The notes under the pieces: model-generated
The model's database searches: none
The model's input: only the letters and a program-made list of their open reading frames with translations
Told to the model about the DNA's origin: nothing
Shown: positions 46,317 to 55,291 of the stretch, piece by piece
Numbering within the stretch: the stretch's first letter is position 1
Layout: the number at the start of each line of letters is the position of its first letter
Made by a program: the position numbers and the translations under genes
Source of the DNA: Arenibacter algicola
Lineage (GTDB): Bacteria; Bacteroidota; Bacteroidia; Flavobacteriales; Flavobacteriaceae
Assembly (NCBI RefSeq): GCF_018860365.1
Contig: NZ_JAHKPO010000027.1
Coordinates: 124,797 to 188,796 of the forward strand
Length of the DNA stretch: 64,000 nt
Direction: 5' to 3'

Positions 46317-47120
46317 ATGAAAAGAATTTTTACCATTTTAGTTTTTTTAATGTACATATCCATTTCACAGGCACAAAGCAAGAAAGATCTTATTCTGGAA
46401 GTAGATGGTCTAAGATCTCAGTTAAGGGAGTCTGAAACAGCTCTGTCGGAATCCAAACGCGAAGAAAGAATTGCTTCGGCCAAAGTGGAGTCCTATGAAG
46501 CACAGGTAAATGAACTTAAGGAAACCAATGCCAATCTATTAAAAAACTTAAATAGTTTTACGGAAGCCTCCAATAAGAGATCCGACCATATAAATAGCAC
46601 CCTGGAAAGCCTTGTTCAAAAGGAAGCGCAATTGAGGGTTATCAATGATGCATTGAGCAGTCACGACTCTATAACCCTAGCTGTTTTTACCCAATTTAAG
46701 CAAACATTGGGCAGTGATCCCAAGATAACTGTCAGCAATGGTGCCGTAGCGGTGGTAATGGACAACAGTTATATATTTGGCGAGAATTCCAAGAATTTCA
46801 AAGTACAGGACAAGGCAGAGGCTATTATTGCCAAGATTGGAAGTATTTTGAAAGCCAACCCTACAATGGATATTCAAATTGTAAGCAATAGCAACTTGGT
46901 GGAATCCAAGGACAATAAATTGAATAACTGGGAAATTGGAACCCAACAAGCTGCTGCTGTAGCTAGGATCCTGGAAAGCAAATATCAAATAGAGCCCAAA
47001 CGAATCATCGCCACAGGGAAATCGGAATTAGGACTTTACAGTATTGAAACTGCTACCGAAATCATTGTACAACCAAGATTTTATGAATTCTTTAAATTGG
47101 TAAAGGAGAGCATGAAATAA
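46317..47120 (+). CDS. Diverged OmpA-like periplasmic protein
   Basis: A 267-residue protein related to the OmpA lipoprotein at 38180: coiled coil, LRVINDALSSHDSITLAV matching LTIRKLNDAITRRDSVNLAL, then the OmpA fold and the FYEFFKLVKESMK end. It has a signal peptide (ISISQA type, SPI cleavage) instead of a lipobox. The peptidoglycan-binding residues are lost: the GHTD position reads SNSN and the LSxxRA motif reads NWEIGTQQAAAV (Arg to Gln). The NRRTR motif is also gone. So it probably does not bind diaminopimelate and has some other periplasmic role. It has its own promoter and terminator. Confidence 0.82.
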   Translation: MKRIFTILVFLMYISISQAQSKKDLILEVDGLRSQLRESETALSESKREERIASAKVESYEAQVNELKETNANLLKNLNSFTEASNKRSDHINSTLESLVQKEAQLRVINDALSSHDSITLAVFTQFKQTLGSDPKITVSNGAVAVVMDNSYIFGENSKNFKVQDKAEAIIAKIGSILKANPTMDIQIVSNSNLVESKDNKLNNWEIGTQQAAAVARILESKYQIEPKRIIATGKSELGLYSIETATEIIVQPRFYEFFKLVKESMK

Positions 47121-47241
47121 GTCATTAGAGTTATTGAAACCGTCAGGAACATATTATGGTGAATAGTTTTAAGCACCTCCCTCTGGGAAAGCCAATTCAA
47201 CAACCGCAATATAAAATCTGATAAAACAGTCATTACAATTT

Positions 47242-47269
47242 AAAAAGCGCTACTTAGCGCTTTTTTTTA
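47242..47269 (+). terminator. Rho-independent terminator of the second OmpA-like gene
   Basis: AAAAAGCGC (47242-47250) pairs with GCGCTTTTT (47257-47265), 6-nt loop, followed by further T. It resembles the terminator behind the paralog, with the same GCG core. Confidence 0.88.
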
Positions 47270-47386
47270 TGACCTAGGTTAGTTTAATCCAATTATAGTG
47301 GTGACAGGTAAAAAATTGAAACCTACCATAATTTTTAATGGAATAAGCCGTTAAATAATCAACAAACCAAAAAATACCAATACAAA

Positions 47387-47905
47387 ATGAGTGGAGAGGA
47401 AATTTTTCAACTATTTGCCTATTTGTTACCCGCTGTAGTAACCGGAGTGGTCGCCTTTTATTTTTTTAGATTACATACCAGAAACGAAGAAGGTAGAAGA
47501 CGATACCTATTGCATAAAGACAGTCAAAAAAACACCTTGCCTATTAGATTACAAGCCTACGAAAGAATGGCCCTGTTTCTGGAGAGAATTGCAATTCCTA
47601 GTTTGGTGGTAAGGGTAGGACCTAAAAACAGCAATAAAAACGATTATGAAAATTTGCTGATCAAAAGTATCGAAAATGAATTTGAGCATAACCTATCCCA
47701 ACAAATCTATATGACCGATGAATGTTGGAATATAATTAAGGCGGCAAAAAGTGCCACCATACAAATGATCAGGAAGGCAGGAATGAGCGAATCGGATTCG
47801 GCAGACAAGCTCCGTGAGGATATTCTAAATGAAACCATGGAAAAAAGCTCTCCTTCGGCAACTGCTTTGGCTTACGTTAAAAAGGAAATTGGGGAACTCT
47901 GGTAA
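47387..47905 (+). CDS. Small membrane-anchored protein of unknown function
   Basis: A 172-residue protein: one membrane helix near the N-terminus (FAYLLPAVVTGVVAFYFFRL, about 10-29), then a basic stretch and an alpha-helical cytosolic-looking domain. Conserved-looking patterns are LPIRLQAYERMALFLERI and ENEFEHNLSQQIYMTDECWNII. Homologous proteins are common in Flavobacteriaceae but have no function I know. It is convergent with the patatin gene (12 bp gap) and probably monocistronic. Confidence 0.78.
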   Translation: MSGEEIFQLFAYLLPAVVTGVVAFYFFRLHTRNEEGRRRYLLHKDSQKNTLPIRLQAYERMALFLERIAIPSLVVRVGPKNSNKNDYENLLIKSIENEFEHNLSQQIYMTDECWNIIKAAKSATIQMIRKAGMSESDSADKLREDILNETMEKSSPSATALAYVKKEIGELW

Positions 47906-47917
47906 CTAAAATTTACC

Positions 47918-48808
47918 TTAAACAACGCTGGAAAATTTTTCCTGTGCGTACCTATACCCTTGTTGCCACCATAGCGACATAAGTTTCTTATTGAAGACCA
48001 AGGAGTTTTCAGTTAATTTAGTGGGGGTGTAATATAAGTTTAATTGCACCCCATTATGTTTTGCCGCCAATACCCCTTCAGATATGTCATGATATTCTAT
48101 CTGGTCCAAAACAAAACCATAAATACTTAACATAAGTGAGAAAGGGTTTCTACCCAAAACCTTGTTATGTTCCATATTTTCGGACTCAAGGATAATGGCA
48201 TCTATTTCCGTAGCTCCTCGTCTTATGGCTTCCCTAATGGGAACAACACACCCTAGCCCACCATCGCCGTATTCAAATCCGTCTTTTTTTACCAAGGACA
48301 TGAAAGGAATATAGTTGCATGAAATCCAAATCCAATCACAGAATTCATCATAGGAAAAATCCTTAATGGATTTATATTCGATCCTGTTCTTGGAAAGATT
48401 GGAAACCGTCACGACTACATCTTTTCGTCCTTTTTTTAACCTCTGGAATTCCGCTTCACTAAAATTCTTTTTAATAGTCCTTCTCAGAGCCTTGCTTTCT
48501 CCAAAAGTACGTTTGCTCTTTACAAATTGGAGAATGGTAGTTAGAAAATTTATGGACACATATTCCCTGTCACCTTTTTTTCGTACTACAAAGGGGTTAA
48601 GGCTAAAAATGGAACGTTGACTAACATTGGTATAGATATCATGCAGTTTGTCAATTTGGTTTAAGGCCAATTGTGGAATTAAAAGACTGCCCGTGGAGGT
48701 ACCAACCAAAATATCATATTCCCGTTTTTCAACTTCCATTAGGTATTGGGCCACGCCACCAGCAAAGGCCCCTTTACTCCCTCCCCCACTAATTACGAGT
48801 GCTTTCAT
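47918..48808 (-). CDS. Patatin-like phospholipase (second of a tandem pair)
   Basis: A 296-residue patatin fold: oxyanion loop GGGSKG (8-13), nucleophile Ser38 in GTSTGS, and catalytic Asp in YGDGGLGC. The catalytic dyad is intact, so it is a probable acyl hydrolase on phospholipids or other acyl lipids. No signal peptide, so cytosolic or membrane-peripheral. It is a close paralog of the gene at 48805-49716 with many identical blocks (AFAGGVAQYLM, SKTFGESH/SKALRR region, VTVSNLS, EFCDWIWISCNY). Its start overlaps that gene's stop by 4 bp, indicating translational coupling. Confidence 0.9.
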   Translation of the reverse strand: MKALVISGGGSKGAFAGGVAQYLMEVEKREYDILVGTSTGSLLIPQLALNQIDKLHDIYTNVSQRSIFSLNPFVVRKKGDREYVSINFLTTILQFVKSKRTFGESKALRRTIKKNFSEAEFQRLKKGRKDVVVTVSNLSKNRIEYKSIKDFSYDEFCDWIWISCNYIPFMSLVKKDGFEYGDGGLGCVVPIREAIRRGATEIDAIILESENMEHNKVLGRNPFSLMLSIYGFVLDQIEYHDISEGVLAAKHNGVQLNLYYTPTKLTENSLVFNKKLMSLWWQQGYRYAQEKFSSVV

Positions 48809-49716
48809 AGAATTCCAGTCTCTATTAGGTTGGTTTCAGAGTTTTTATGTTTGGCAAAATTAAATCCACTTTCCCACCATACCGTCATTTTTTCCTTTTC
48901 AAATATAAGAGAGTTGGTAGTGAGTACAGTGGGCGTATAATAGAAGTTGATTATTGCATCGTTATGGTTGGCTACAAACTTGCCTATCCTAATATTTTGT
49001 TGTTCTATCCTATCCAACATAAAGGCAAACATACTGGTAAGTAATGAAAATACGTTCTTGGAGGGCATTCTATTTAATTGGGTAACCTCTGTTTGCAAAA
49101 TTATGGCATCCACTACCTTTGCCCCTCTTCTAATAGCCTCTTCAATAGGAACCATACTGCCCAATCCGCCATCCGCATATTCACATCCATTCTTTTTTAC
49201 CAAGGACATAAATGGGGTATAGTTGCAGGAAACCCATATCCATTCACAAAATTCCTCATAGGTACAGTCATTGATGGATTTATACTCTACCTGGTTCAAC
49301 GACAAATTGGAGACGGTTACCACTATATCCAAAGGACCATTTTTTAAATGCTCAAATTCTTCAATGGAAATAGTATTCTTGATCAACTGAAGTAAATTAT
49401 GACTTTCTCCAAAAGTCTTGCTGCCCTTGAAAAAATTTTTCATCACATTTATATGATGGATCCCAATGGTCTCTATGCCATATTTCTTTTTTATCACAAA
49501 GGGACAATTACTGAAAATATTATGTTGATTTACCGAAGTATAGACCTGCCTAATTTTTTCAATTTTTTGTAGGGCGAGATGGGAAATCAATAAACTGCCT
49601 GTGGAGGTGCCCAAAAATAAATCGTAATTGTGGTTCAATTCTTGCATCAGGTATTGGGCTACGCCACCGGCAAATGCACCCTTGCTACCACCACCAGAAA
49701 TTACCAATGCTCTCAT
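48805..49716 (-). CDS. Patatin-like phospholipase (first of a tandem pair)
   Basis: A 303-residue patatin-like protein with GGGSKG (8-13), GTSTGS (Ser38) and the catalytic-type Asp in YADGGLGS. It is the paralog of 47918-48808. Substrate unknown. It overlaps the aminopeptidase stop by 4 bp at its start (49713-49716) and the next patatin by 4 bp at its end, so the three genes form an operon that starts at 51800. A tandem duplication with different sequence divergence suggests distinct substrates. Confidence 0.9.
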   Translation of the reverse strand: MRALVISGGGSKGAFAGGVAQYLMQELNHNYDLFLGTSTGSLLISHLALQKIEKIRQVYTSVNQHNIFSNCPFVIKKKYGIETIGIHHINVMKNFFKGSKTFGESHNLLQLIKNTISIEEFEHLKNGPLDIVVTVSNLSLNQVEYKSINDCTYEEFCEWIWVSCNYTPFMSLVKKNGCEYADGGLGSMVPIEEAIRRGAKVVDAIILQTEVTQLNRMPSKNVFSLLTSMFAFMLDRIEQQNIRIGKFVANHNDAIINFYYTPTVLTTNSLIFEKEKMTVWWESGFNFAKHKNSETNLIETGIL

Positions 49717-51800
49717 TCCGAAATCAGTTTGTTGCTAATATAACGTAATTCCTCCTTATTAAATTTTACTCTCAATTTATCTATTCTATCCCGATATTCC
49801 TTTTTTTCCAAAAGTTGGTCCAATAATGAACGGGCATATTTTCTAAACTGCCAAGAATGATGCTGGGTTGCATCTACAAGATCCAACAAATTGTTGTCTG
49901 AAAAACCAATCAATTGCTCCAAGAATTGAAATGCGCCTTGCCTAACTTCATAGGGGTACACAGGGGAAGTATACCCACTGAGTTCCAAATAATACTCGTT
50001 GGTGTTATTGGATTCATAATCCTTGGTGAGCAAAGCCAGGGTGAGCCATAATATGCGAATGTTCTTATTTGAAAAGCCAATGATCCCCTTGGTCTTATCC
50101 AAGTATTTTTCCCTTTCGTTCGGGTAATTTATCCAAAGTTTGTACAACATTTCCTCTTTGGTAATATAACTCCTATCGTCCAAAAGTGATTCATATTCAG
50201 ATTTTAGATCCAGTGGCAACTGTACTGTGGAAGTAGCCAGCGCCTGCCTAACTAGCACACTTTCAATCCTTAACAATTCCTTTATAAAATCCTGGGATAG
50301 GGATTTGTAATACGTTTTAATGATTTTGGCCATTAATTGATCGGAATTTGTGCTTTCCAAATACTTTTTTATAATGGATTCATTGTCCATGCTACTGGTC
50401 ATTGCTTTCTTTTGCAGCCCGAAGAAATTCCTCAAATCCTCCGATTCACGAACCAAGCTTGTTTTAGCCTCCCCAAAAGGAAATTCCTTATCCTCCAACC
50501 ATCGCTTCCGGAACGCACCCAAATCAGTGTCACTGACCAACTCCATAACCTTAATAAAGTCATCCACAGTGGCATTTCTAAATCTGTACGTATTTAAATA
50601 TTGTTGTATTCCCTGACTAAAAAATTCCTCCCCCAATTGTTCCCTCAACATATGCAACGCCCATGCTCCCTTTTCATAAAAAGTAAGGCTACTGGCCTTT
50701 GGATCAATTAGGGCTTCTCCCTTATCCTCTTTGGTTAATCCCTGTAATTGGATTGCCGATTCGTATAATTTCCAATAATAATATTCATTACCAAAAAGCG
50801 CTCTCTCGGCCAACAGGGCATAATAGGTAGCAAAACCTTCATGAAGCCAGTGGCTACCACCGTCCACTTCGGTAACCAAATCACCAAACCACTGATGTGC
50901 CATCTCATGGGCATTTACATTTACATAGTTCCTGTCATTAAATGCAATGGAATCCATTACATAGGAATCTGAAAAAATTGTGGTCCCTGTATTTTCCATT
51001 CCCGCATATAAAAAGTCCCTAACAGGTACCTGCTTATAATTCTGCCACGGATATGCCACTCCTATTTCCTTTTCCAAAAAGTCGAAAATCGCTGTAGTAT
51101 ATCTATAGGTAGGTTCCACCATGGTACTATCACTTGGGTAGAAATATAGACCAATGGGAATCCCGGTAGTGGATTCCACTTCTTTCTTATGGTAATCCCC
51201 AATGGCAAAAGCCAACAAATAGCTACTCATTGGATTGTCCATATTAAAACTCCATTTTTTCAATCCGTCCAATTCTTTGGTCGCGACCAAGGCACCATTT
51301 GCTACTACTTCGTATGTCTTATCAAAGCTGATATTGAGGTCATATTCAACCTTTTCGGTCATATCATCAAAACTGGGAAGCCAGTGACTGGTATATTTTC
51401 CTTGACCTTGGGTCCAGACCTGCTCGTTGCCAAGAATGTCGTCCTTCCAACCTAAAAAATATACGGTCTGTTTGGGATTGGCAGAATAGGTGATATCCAA
51501 CGTATAGGTTTTATTGGCCTTAAAGCGTTTATGGACTACGATTTTTTTGCCGTTATTAGTAAGCTTAACTTTTTTATTATTGAGTTTGACCTCTATTAGA
51601 TTTAGATTTTGGGCATCAAGAAAAACGGTATCCACTTTTTGTAGGACGTTCAATTTGTAGGTTACGGATCCCGTAATGGTTTCGTCCTTGGGATCTATTT
51701 TTATATCTACTTTTCCCTGAATAAAATCTACCTTGTCCTGATGCTGGGCGGAAAGTAAATGGGTTGTCAGAAAAACAAAAACAAAAAGGAAATGCTTCAT
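49713..51800 (-). CDS. Secreted M1-family aminopeptidase
   Basis: A 695-residue zinc aminopeptidase with a signal peptide (1-18). It has the substrate motif YAGMENTGT, zinc motif HEMAHQW (His298, Glu299, His302) and the third ligand in WLHEGFATYY (Glu321). N-terminal beta-sandwich domain and a C-terminal helical repeat domain complete the plan. It is active, unlike the relative at 29405. It should remove N-terminal residues from peptides in the periplasm. It leads a three-gene operon with two patatins, overlapping the first by 4 bp; the combination of peptide and lipid hydrolases has no known pathway. Confidence 0.92.
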   Translation of the reverse strand: MKHFLFVFVFLTTHLLSAQHQDKVDFIQGKVDIKIDPKDETITGSVTYKLNVLQKVDTVFLDAQNLNLIEVKLNNKKVKLTNNGKKIVVHKRFKANKTYTLDITYSANPKQTVYFLGWKDDILGNEQVWTQGQGKYTSHWLPSFDDMTEKVEYDLNISFDKTYEVVANGALVATKELDGLKKWSFNMDNPMSSYLLAFAIGDYHKKEVESTTGIPIGLYFYPSDSTMVEPTYRYTTAIFDFLEKEIGVAYPWQNYKQVPVRDFLYAGMENTGTTIFSDSYVMDSIAFNDRNYVNVNAHEMAHQWFGDLVTEVDGGSHWLHEGFATYYALLAERALFGNEYYYWKLYESAIQLQGLTKEDKGEALIDPKASSLTFYEKGAWALHMLREQLGEEFFSQGIQQYLNTYRFRNATVDDFIKVMELVSDTDLGAFRKRWLEDKEFPFGEAKTSLVRESEDLRNFFGLQKKAMTSSMDNESIIKKYLESTNSDQLMAKIIKTYYKSLSQDFIKELLRIESVLVRQALATSTVQLPLDLKSEYESLLDDRSYITKEEMLYKLWINYPNEREKYLDKTKGIIGFSNKNIRILWLTLALLTKDYESNNTNEYYLELSGYTSPVYPYEVRQGAFQFLEQLIGFSDNNLLDLVDATQHHSWQFRKYARSLLDQLLEKKEYRDRIDKLRVKFNKEELRYISNKLISE

Positions 51801-51854
51801 ACTACAAATATAAGACCTTGGTACGGCCTTGTTAAATTAATTATGGCATACGGA

Positions 51855-52580
51855 CTATAATTTTTTAAGCAGGTTTTGTGCCTTATTATATTCATCGGCC
51901 GTTGGTGGTATTTCTACCAAAACCAGCTTACACTTATTGTAATTCTTTTGCTTCAAAAGTCCCAAGGCTTTTTGCCACAAGGCCTCATTTTTATAAACCG
52001 AACTGCCAGACGCAACTTTGTCCAAATCCTTATAGGCATTGCCGTAGGCAGCAGTTTCAATTTGGGCAATACCCCTATACAACAACAATTCTTGATTGTT
52101 GGGGTCATTACCCAATAGTTCATTTAGATAATTAATTGCCTCTTTAAAGGACTTGTTATTGAAAGCATTCTCTGCTTTTTTTGCCATAGGGTCTCCACTA
52201 CTTCTCTGTACCAATGAAATAGTGGGTTGGGATGCAAAATCATTATACTGCGGCTCATTATTATCCATAAGAAAATAACCTCCAATAGTGATCAACAGTA
52301 CAATTGCGGCTGCGTACTTCCATATTTCAGTTTTGTAACTGGGGGATGCTTTTTTGGTAAAATGCTCCTTACTTATATTTTTGAGATTATTTTCAAAAGC
52401 GTTTAAATCCTCCTGGTAGGTGAATTTTTCAGACAAGTAGTCAGAAGTTTCCTTATAGGAATCAAAAGATGCCTTAAAAGATGCATCATCCAACAAACGG
52501 GCTTCAAATGCCTTTTTTGCTTCCGAATCAAGGGTGTTGTCGAGATATGCTTCGTATAGTTCTAAATCCAATTCGTTCAT
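51855..52580 (-). CDS. Membrane TPR protein with anti-sigma-like topology
   Basis: A 241-residue protein: N-terminal cytosolic stretch of about 90 residues (ELYEAYLDNTLDSEAKKAFEARLLDDASFKASFDSYKET), one membrane helix (KYAAAIVLLITIGGYFLM, about 88-105), then TPR-like repeats outside (KKAENAFNNKSFKEAINYLNELLGNDPNNQELLLYRGIAQIETAAYGNAYKDL). N-terminus, helix and outer sensor domain are the plan of a membrane anti-sigma factor, though the zinc ASD signature is absent. It starts 4 bp after the sigma factor gene on the same strand, which supports an anti-sigma function. Function is inferred. It probably senses signals by its TPR part in the periplasm. Confidence 0.8.
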   Translation of the reverse strand: MNELDLELYEAYLDNTLDSEAKKAFEARLLDDASFKASFDSYKETSDYLSEKFTYQEDLNAFENNLKNISKEHFTKKASPSYKTEIWKYAAAIVLLITIGGYFLMDNNEPQYNDFASQPTISLVQRSSGDPMAKKAENAFNNKSFKEAINYLNELLGNDPNNQELLLYRGIAQIETAAYGNAYKDLDKVASGSSVYKNEALWQKALGLLKQKNYNKCKLVLVEIPPTADEYNKAQNLLKKL

Positions 52581-52584
52581 GATT

Positions 52585-53166
52585 TTAGGCTTTTAGGTTT
52601 TTATATTCCGACGATTCCTGTACCATTCGAGTCAATTCGCCAATGCACAGGGATTTCTTTTTTCGCGCATAGGCATAGGTTACTCCCAGTTTTTGAGCCA
52701 CTTCATCCATCGATTTTATTTCGAAAGTTGCTTTTAATAGATCTTTGCAGGCGTCCCCTAGTTTTTGAAACATGCGATTGAACACCAACTTCTTTTGTTG
52801 TTCAATATCAAATTCATCTGCCAGTTGTTGTGCATCGTCATTTATAGATACAACCTCTTCGTTTATTGTTACCTCCTTTAAAGAACTTTTTTTGATTTCG
52901 TTCAACCATCGCCGTTTACAAAGCAGGAAAAAATAGGCATCGAACGGACAGGTCAATTGCAATCCTTTATGTTTGGCTTGATTATAAATTGCTACCAATA
53001 CCTCTTGGACAACATCTTTTGCGGCATCTTCATTGCCGCTATTTTTAGTTATATACCCCACCACCTTTGGGACAAAACGATCATAGATGCTTTTAATCAC
53101 CAACGGACTGTTTATCAATAAACCCTCTATGTACTTCTGATCGGGATGGATGCTTGATCCTGCCAT
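52585..53166 (-). CDS. ECF-like RNA polymerase sigma factor
   Basis: A 193-residue sigma-70 family factor. I start it at the ATG at 53166 (AGSSIHPDQKYIEGLL); the upstream ATG (53238) would add 24 residues without homology. Sigma-2 core: SIYDRFVPKVVGYITKNSGNEDAAKDVVQEVLVAIYNQA with the DVVQEV motif. Sigma-4: KSMDEVAQKLGVTYAYARKKKSLCIGEL, an HTH recognition helix. No anti-sigma domain of its own. The gene is divergent from the three lipoprotein genes that carry a common promoter motif (53404, 54537, 55219), so it is their likely activator. It is cotranscribed with the putative anti-sigma gene (4-bp gap). Confidence 0.87.
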   Translation of the reverse strand: MAGSSIHPDQKYIEGLLINSPLVIKSIYDRFVPKVVGYITKNSGNEDAAKDVVQEVLVAIYNQAKHKGLQLTCPFDAYFFLLCKRRWLNEIKKSSLKEVTINEEVVSINDDAQQLADEFDIEQQKKLVFNRMFQKLGDACKDLLKATFEIKSMDEVAQKLGVTYAYARKKKSLCIGELTRMVQESSEYKNLKA

Positions 53167-53403
53167 GAATTGAAAATTTTGCCTAAAATAAGAAAACTCT
53201 GGGTTCCTTTCTTGTAAAACAAAGTATCGGCTCAACAAAGCTTACAGAACCCCAGCCATTCTCTTTCTGGCCCATTAAAAGGTATTGGCTGATGTTGTCC
53301 TAGGAAATTAGCAAATAATAGATAAAGAAGACCCCTTGGTATCACCAAATAACTCCTCGTATCCATAATAGAACCTAATAAAATGAAAATATTTTAAACC
53401 AAT

Positions 53404-53434
53404 GGGGTAACAAAATCCAAAGCACATTGATATA
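53404..53434 (+). promoter_or_regulatory. Regulon promoter copy 1 (GGTAACAAAA-N11-TTGATATA)
   Basis: GGTAACAAAA (53406-53415) and TTGATATA (53427-53434) separated by 11 nt, with ATG at 53480. The same two words at the same spacing precede the genes at 54610 and 55292, which argues strongly for a functional promoter. The likely sigma factor is the one encoded at 52585-53166. Confidence 0.75.
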
Positions 53435-53479
53435 GGGGTGAACAATCAAAAAAATCATTCTTAACAAAAAATAATAATC

Positions 53480-54499
53480 ATGAAAAATTCAAAACAAATT
53501 TTAGGACTTTTTTTAATGACGGTGGCTTTGATGACAAGTTGCCAAAAAGATGAACATGGAGATAACGATATTTTGGACGTAACAATTGAACGGGCTTCTC
53601 CCCAAGATTTCACGGATCTTAAAGCTACCGCCTTAGAAAATCTAAAACAAACATTTCAAATAGATGTGGATGGCTCCGGAACTTTCACGACCCAAAAGGG
53701 TGTTGAGATAACTATTAACGGAAGCTGTTTAGCCAATAATGGTAATGCTGTTACAGGCATGGTAGATGTGGAAGTAATAGAGCTTTTTGATAGAGGGACT
53801 ATGCTGGCCACCAATAAAACTACTATGGGTCTTTCTCCTACAGGAGGCAAGGAACTTTTGGTTACAGGAGGGGAATTTTTTATTGAAGCTACACAAAATG
53901 GACAATTGCTACAACTTATTTGCCCTATGCAAGTTTTCGTTCCAACGGCACTTACCGGAGGTGATGATACCGGAATGACGCTTTGGGACGGCCTAATAGG
54001 TATGGATTGTGATATTGAAACCGGATGTGATGATGTTACTTGGGTAGAGCAAAAGCGTAATGGCCTAGGAGCTGGCATAGACATTGGTCAAGGTGCTGCC
54101 GGGCAATCATTATATATGGCCTTATTCAACAGTTTTGGATGGACAAACGTTGACCGTTTTTGGAATGACCCTAGACCTAAGACGAAGTTATGGGCAGCGG
54201 TACCTGAAGGTTTTGATAATGGGAATTGTGCGCTTTATCTGTCATATAATGGGGAGGCAGGCTCACTAGCCAACTTGGACGCCTATGACCCTGAGACCGG
54301 ATTATTTTCCGAGCATACCGGTATTATTCCAATTGGTCTAGAGTGTCATGTCATCTTTGTTAGTGAGGACAACGGCAATTGGGTATATGCCATAAACCCC
54401 GTTACAATAATTGCAGATGGCACTATAGTTATCGAAGAAAGCGATTTGAGCACGACCACCGAGAGCCAACTGATTACCATGATAAACGCTTTGCCATAA
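53480..54499 (+). CDS. Surface-type lipoprotein with an Ig-like/ZU5-like domain
   Basis: A 339-residue lipoprotein (TSCQKDE, Cys21). QKDE after the Cys matches the lipoprotein export signal (Q-K-D/E-D/E) known from Capnocytophaga, so exposure at the cell surface is predicted. The body has a beta domain of the kind seen often in Bacteroidota surface proteins (GTFTTQKGVEITINGSCLANNGNAVTGMVDVEVIELFD and GGKELLVTGGEFFIEATQNG), then a second domain ending in IPIGLECHVIFVSEDNGNWVYAINPVTI. It is a paralog of 55292-56314 with about 50% similar blocks. Function unknown. Promoter copy 1 lies upstream. Confidence 0.85.
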   Translation: MKNSKQILGLFLMTVALMTSCQKDEHGDNDILDVTIERASPQDFTDLKATALENLKQTFQIDVDGSGTFTTQKGVEITINGSCLANNGNAVTGMVDVEVIELFDRGTMLATNKTTMGLSPTGGKELLVTGGEFFIEATQNGQLLQLICPMQVFVPTALTGGDDTGMTLWDGLIGMDCDIETGCDDVTWVEQKRNGLGAGIDIGQGAAGQSLYMALFNSFGWTNVDRFWNDPRPKTKLWAAVPEGFDNGNCALYLSYNGEAGSLANLDAYDPETGLFSEHTGIIPIGLECHVIFVSEDNGNWVYAINPVTIIADGTIVIEESDLSTTTESQLITMINALP

Positions 54500-54536
54500 C
54501 TGTAATACACAAAAAACAAAATTTGTTTAGGAAACA

Positions 54537-54566
54537 GGGTAACAAAAACAAAGGACTGTTGATATA
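54537..54566 (+). promoter_or_regulatory. Regulon promoter copy 2
   Basis: GGTAACAAAA (54538-54547) and TTGATATA (54559-54566), again 11 nt apart, 44 bp before the ATG at 54610. The leader sequence between the box and the ATG resembles that of copy 3. Confidence 0.75.
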
Positions 54567-54609
54567 GAAATATAAAACAATAAACAATACAAATTTAAAA
54601 TAACCTATT

Positions 54610-55176
54610 ATGAAAAAATTGATGCTAATATTAGTTCTCGGAATTGTGTCCTGTACTCCAGATGACGGTGACCCCACAGTGTTTTGTGATAATTCCACTT
54701 CGGACTTCCAAACACTTTATCAAAGTATGATCAGTGCCGGTCATTCGGACAATGTAACGTATGACACTGAAATACATGAATATACTTTTATGCTATCTGC
54801 AACCAAGGAAGTATGCGAAATTGGGTATCAGAGTCAATCTGGTGTTGCCACTACACCTTATGTTATAGAAATAGTGGACAACACTACAACAAATACCATA
54901 TACACTGGTTCCCACATTTTCTCGGCTACAGGAACTTCTTATGTCACACCTTCTGCTACCATTAACCTAGTAGCAGGAACCTCCTACACCATAAAACGAA
55001 TTCAAACCAATTGGGGGGCGAACATTGGAAATACTATTGGACGATTGGCAACCAATAATGCTATGAGTTTTCCATACACTAACGGAATAATGACCATTAC
55101 AGGTTCAAATTTTCATCAAAATGGCGGACCGGCAATAGACTTTGGGGTGCCCTATATTGATATAATCTTTAAATAA
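54610..55176 (+). CDS. Small secreted lipoprotein, unknown function
   Basis: A 188-residue lipoprotein (GIVSC, Cys15) followed by TPDDGD, an acidic stretch that may act as a surface export signal. The rest is beta-rich (TYDTEIHEYTFMLSATKEVCEIGYQSQ, YVIEIVDNTTTNTIYTGSHIFSATGTSYVTP, SATINLVAGTSYTIKRIQTNW). I do not recognise the domain; it looks like an Ig-like or jelly-roll adhesin fold. It lies between the two paralogous lipoprotein genes and has its own copy of the regulon promoter. Confidence 0.8.
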   Translation: MKKLMLILVLGIVSCTPDDGDPTVFCDNSTSDFQTLYQSMISAGHSDNVTYDTEIHEYTFMLSATKEVCEIGYQSQSGVATTPYVIEIVDNTTTNTIYTGSHIFSATGTSYVTPSATINLVAGTSYTIKRIQTNWGANIGNTIGRLATNNAMSFPYTNGIMTITGSNFHQNGGPAIDFGVPYIDIIFK

Positions 55177-55218
55177 ACCCTTTAAAAAACAGTTTTCGAA
55201 AAAAAAATTAGAAATCAG

Positions 55219-55248
55219 GGGTAACAAAACTGAAGCCCTCTTGATATA
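55219..55248 (+). promoter_or_regulatory. Regulon promoter copy 3
   Basis: GGTAACAAAA (55220-55229) and TTGATATA (55241-55248), 11 nt apart, 44 bp before the ATG at 55292. Confidence 0.75.
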
Positions 55249-55291
55249 AGGATGTAAAACATTAAATAAACAAATCTTAAAACAATCAATT

